The notes beneath the pieces were generated by a model. It did not search any database. It worked only from the letters and a program-made list of their open reading frames with translations, and was not told where the DNA came from. Source: Deltaproteobacteria bacterium (GTDB lineage: Bacteria > Desulfobacterota > DSM-4660 > Desulfatiglandales > HGW-15). From it: a stretch of DNA of 15,490 nt. The position numbers and the translations under genes were made by a program. This document shows, piece after piece, positions 14,384-15,490 of the stretch. Every line of letters begins with the position of its first letter. The first letter of the stretch is position 1. The stretch is from NCBI GenBank assembly GCA_019308525.1, contig JAFDIC010000044.1, positions 1 to 15,490 of the forward strand. The letters are read 5' to 3'.

Positions 14384-15025
14384 ATGGAAAAGCCGAAAAG
14401 AATTCCCAAAGCTACCATAAATAGGCTCTCGCTCTATTACAGGCAATTGGAACTCCTCGAATTTGACGGGTATCGGATGGTATCATCGGAAAAGCTTGCC
14501 TGGTTGTGCCAGGTCAACCCAGCCCAGGTGAGAAAGGATTTAGGCTATTTTGGAGAGTTCGGTATAAGGGGCGTGGGGTACGACGTCAGGGAGCTTCAAC
14601 GGGAAATAAAGAACATTCTCGCCGTAAACCGCTCCTGGAGAATGGCCATTGCAGGGGTAGGAAAACTGGGATCAGCCCTGCTGCAACATCAAAACTTCCC
14701 GGCAAGGGGTTTTCACTTTGTCGCAGCCTTCGATGTTGACAGGAAAAAGATAGGGACCACCCTTCCCTCTGGCCTGGTTATCCGTGATATCAGTGAATTG
14801 AGAGAGGCGGCAGAGGAACTGGAAGTTGAAATCGGCGTCATAACCACCCCACCGAGCGTGGCCCAGGAAGTAGCCTCCATCTTTCTGTCATCGCACATAT
14901 CCGCCATACTCAACTTCTCCCCTACTCAGATTCATGTTCCGGAGTGCTGTCTTGTGGAAAATATTGACTTTACCGTCAAGCTCGACATCCTGACTTACAA
15001 GCTCAGGCACGAACTCAGTTCGTGA
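14384..15025 (+). CDS. rex: Redox-sensing transcriptional repressor Rex
   Basis: This 213-residue protein has the complete Rex layout. An N-terminal winged helix begins PKRIPKATINRLSLYYR and includes the DNA-recognition segment QVRKDLGYFGEFGIRGVGYD. A Rossmann NAD(H)-binding domain follows with IAGVGKLGSALL (GxGxxG) and FVAAFDVD. It closes with the swapped C-terminal helix ENIDFTVKLDILTYKL. Rex represses fermentation and respiratory genes and lets go of DNA when NADH is high relative to NAD+. The ATG 14384 gives the usual Rex N-terminus. A GTG at 14375 in the same frame is also possible, and neither has a clear ribosome site. Its neighbour is a PAS/GAF kinase with a Cys cluster, so the two may both respond to redox state. 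The next gene follows 44 bases after its stop. Confidence 0.93.
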   Translation: MEKPKRIPKATINRLSLYYRQLELLEFDGYRMVSSEKLAWLCQVNPAQVRKDLGYFGEFGIRGVGYDVRELQREIKNILAVNRSWRMAIAGVGKLGSALLQHQNFPARGFHFVAAFDVDRKKIGTTLPSGLVIRDISELREAAEELEVEIGVITTPPSVAQEVASIFLSSHISAILNFSPTQIHVPECCLVENIDFTVKLDILTYKLRHELSS

Positions 15026-15069
15026 CACAACATCAAGAAACTACATTCCACTGGAAAGGAGCTGAGACC

Positions 15070-15490
15070 TTGACAAAAAAGCTAGTCGCCTTCCTGTCTT
15101 GCTTCATAGGATACTTTATTGTTCTTCATCTGGCATTCGCCTCATCAGTCGGAGCTGGAACCGGACCCAAGATGGTCCTCAAGGACAAAACCTTTGACTA
15201 CGGTGAGGTATGGCAGGGTGAGACCGTAGAACATGTGTTCACGGTAGGCAACAGGGGAGATGAACCACTTCGAATAAAAAGGGTGGCCCCGGATTGAGGC
15301 TGTACCGTACCCAGCTTTGACAGGCTCATCCCTCCCGGTGGCGAGGGAAAGATAACTTTAAGGATACACACCAGAGGGTACCGGGGACGTCTCAGCAGGG
15401 GAGCAAGAATCTATTCCAATGACCCCAACCTGGCAGTCGCTAAAATACGAGTGAGTTTTTCTGTAAGGGTTGCAGTTGATGTGACCCCGA
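15070..15490 (+). CDS. Exported DUF1573 protein, candidate selenoprotein (UGA at codon 76; runs off right edge)
   Basis: The TTG at 15070 is chosen because AAAGGAG stands 8 bases upstream; a GTG at 15022 in the same frame is unsupported. The product starts with a signal peptide (MTKKLVAFLSCFIGYFIVLH, cut probably after AFA or near residue 30). The DUF1573 domain follows: FDYGEVWQGETVEHVF, VGNRGDEPLRIKRVAPD, then a UGA at 15295-15297. After the UGA the same frame continues for 64 codons to the edge with GCTVPSFDRLIPPGGEGKI and YSNDPNLAV, again typical DUF1573. The family's usual motif is CGCT, so the UGA stands exactly at the first Cys. Selenocysteine is the best explanation. A point mutation making a pseudogene, or a read error, is the alternative. 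The domain is related to Ig-like ASH folds and its function is unknown. Confidence 0.75.
15313..15348 (+). promoter_or_regulatory. Possible selenocysteine insertion element downstream of UGA
   Basis: Two stem-loops lie after the UGA. One has stem TCCCTC (15329-15334) and GAGGGA (15343-15348) with loop CCGGTGGC, which contains GGUG; its loop starts 37 bases after the UGA, at the far limit I recall for bacterial SECIS elements. A weaker one pairs 15313-15316 with 15323-15326, its loop starting 19 bases after the UGA but lacking an early G. Neither is a textbook SECIS, so this is tentative. Confidence 0.3.

Overview
The window reads as a chromosomal segment of an anaerobic, probably sulfate-reducing or syntrophic bacterium of the Desulfobacterota type. 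This is inferred from the gene content: several radical SAM enzymes, a PAS/GAF soluble histidine kinase with a Cys-rich tail, a Rex redox repressor, frequent GTG/TTG starts, and a DUF1573 gene with an in-frame UGA at a conserved Cys position. I see no tRNA, rRNA, CRISPR array, transposase or integrase.

Layout. 1-217 (-): N-terminus of an ABC exporter that runs off the left edge. 218-914: a 0.7-kb non-coding stretch with TGGAAC-type low-complexity repeats, AATTGG repeats and a strong sigma70-like promoter. 915-2480 (+): a membrane-anchored protein with two SPOR-like domains. 2505-4143 (-): a two-gene unit of a PqqD-like protein followed by a MidA-like SAM methyltransferase. 4144-4296: a divergent promoter region. 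4297-11517 (+): a run of eight genes plus a small peptide gene. It encodes a B12-domain-type radical SAM enzyme, two PqqD-like proteins, two radical SAM/SPASM enzymes, an HPr-kinase-like protein, an 82-residue peptide with five regularly spaced CxxG units, a signal-peptidase (S26)-like protease, and a nucleotidyltransferase-fold protein. 11579-14023 (-): PAS-PAS-GAF histidine kinase. 14384-15025 (+): Rex. 15070 to the right edge (+): exported DUF1573 protein, probably a selenoprotein.

The central region (about 3.8-11.5 kb, probably with the exporter at the left edge) is best read as a biosynthetic cluster for a ribosomally made, post-translationally modified peptide (RiPP). The proposed substrate is the Cys-repeat peptide at 9440-9688. 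The PqqD-like proteins would bind its leader, the SPASM enzymes would crosslink or modify the core, and the HPrK-like and nucleotidyltransferase-like proteins would be tailoring or regulatory enzymes. The S26-like protease would cut the leader and an ABC exporter would secrete the product. The two SPASM enzymes, PqqD-like proteins and HPrK-like protein recall the cassette called SynChlorMet (Scm) in TIGRFAMs. I make that match from memory, not from a search.

The two observations most worth following are the five-fold CxxG peptide with its unusual enzyme set, and the UGA codon that replaces the first Cys of the CGCT motif in the DUF1573 gene at the right edge.
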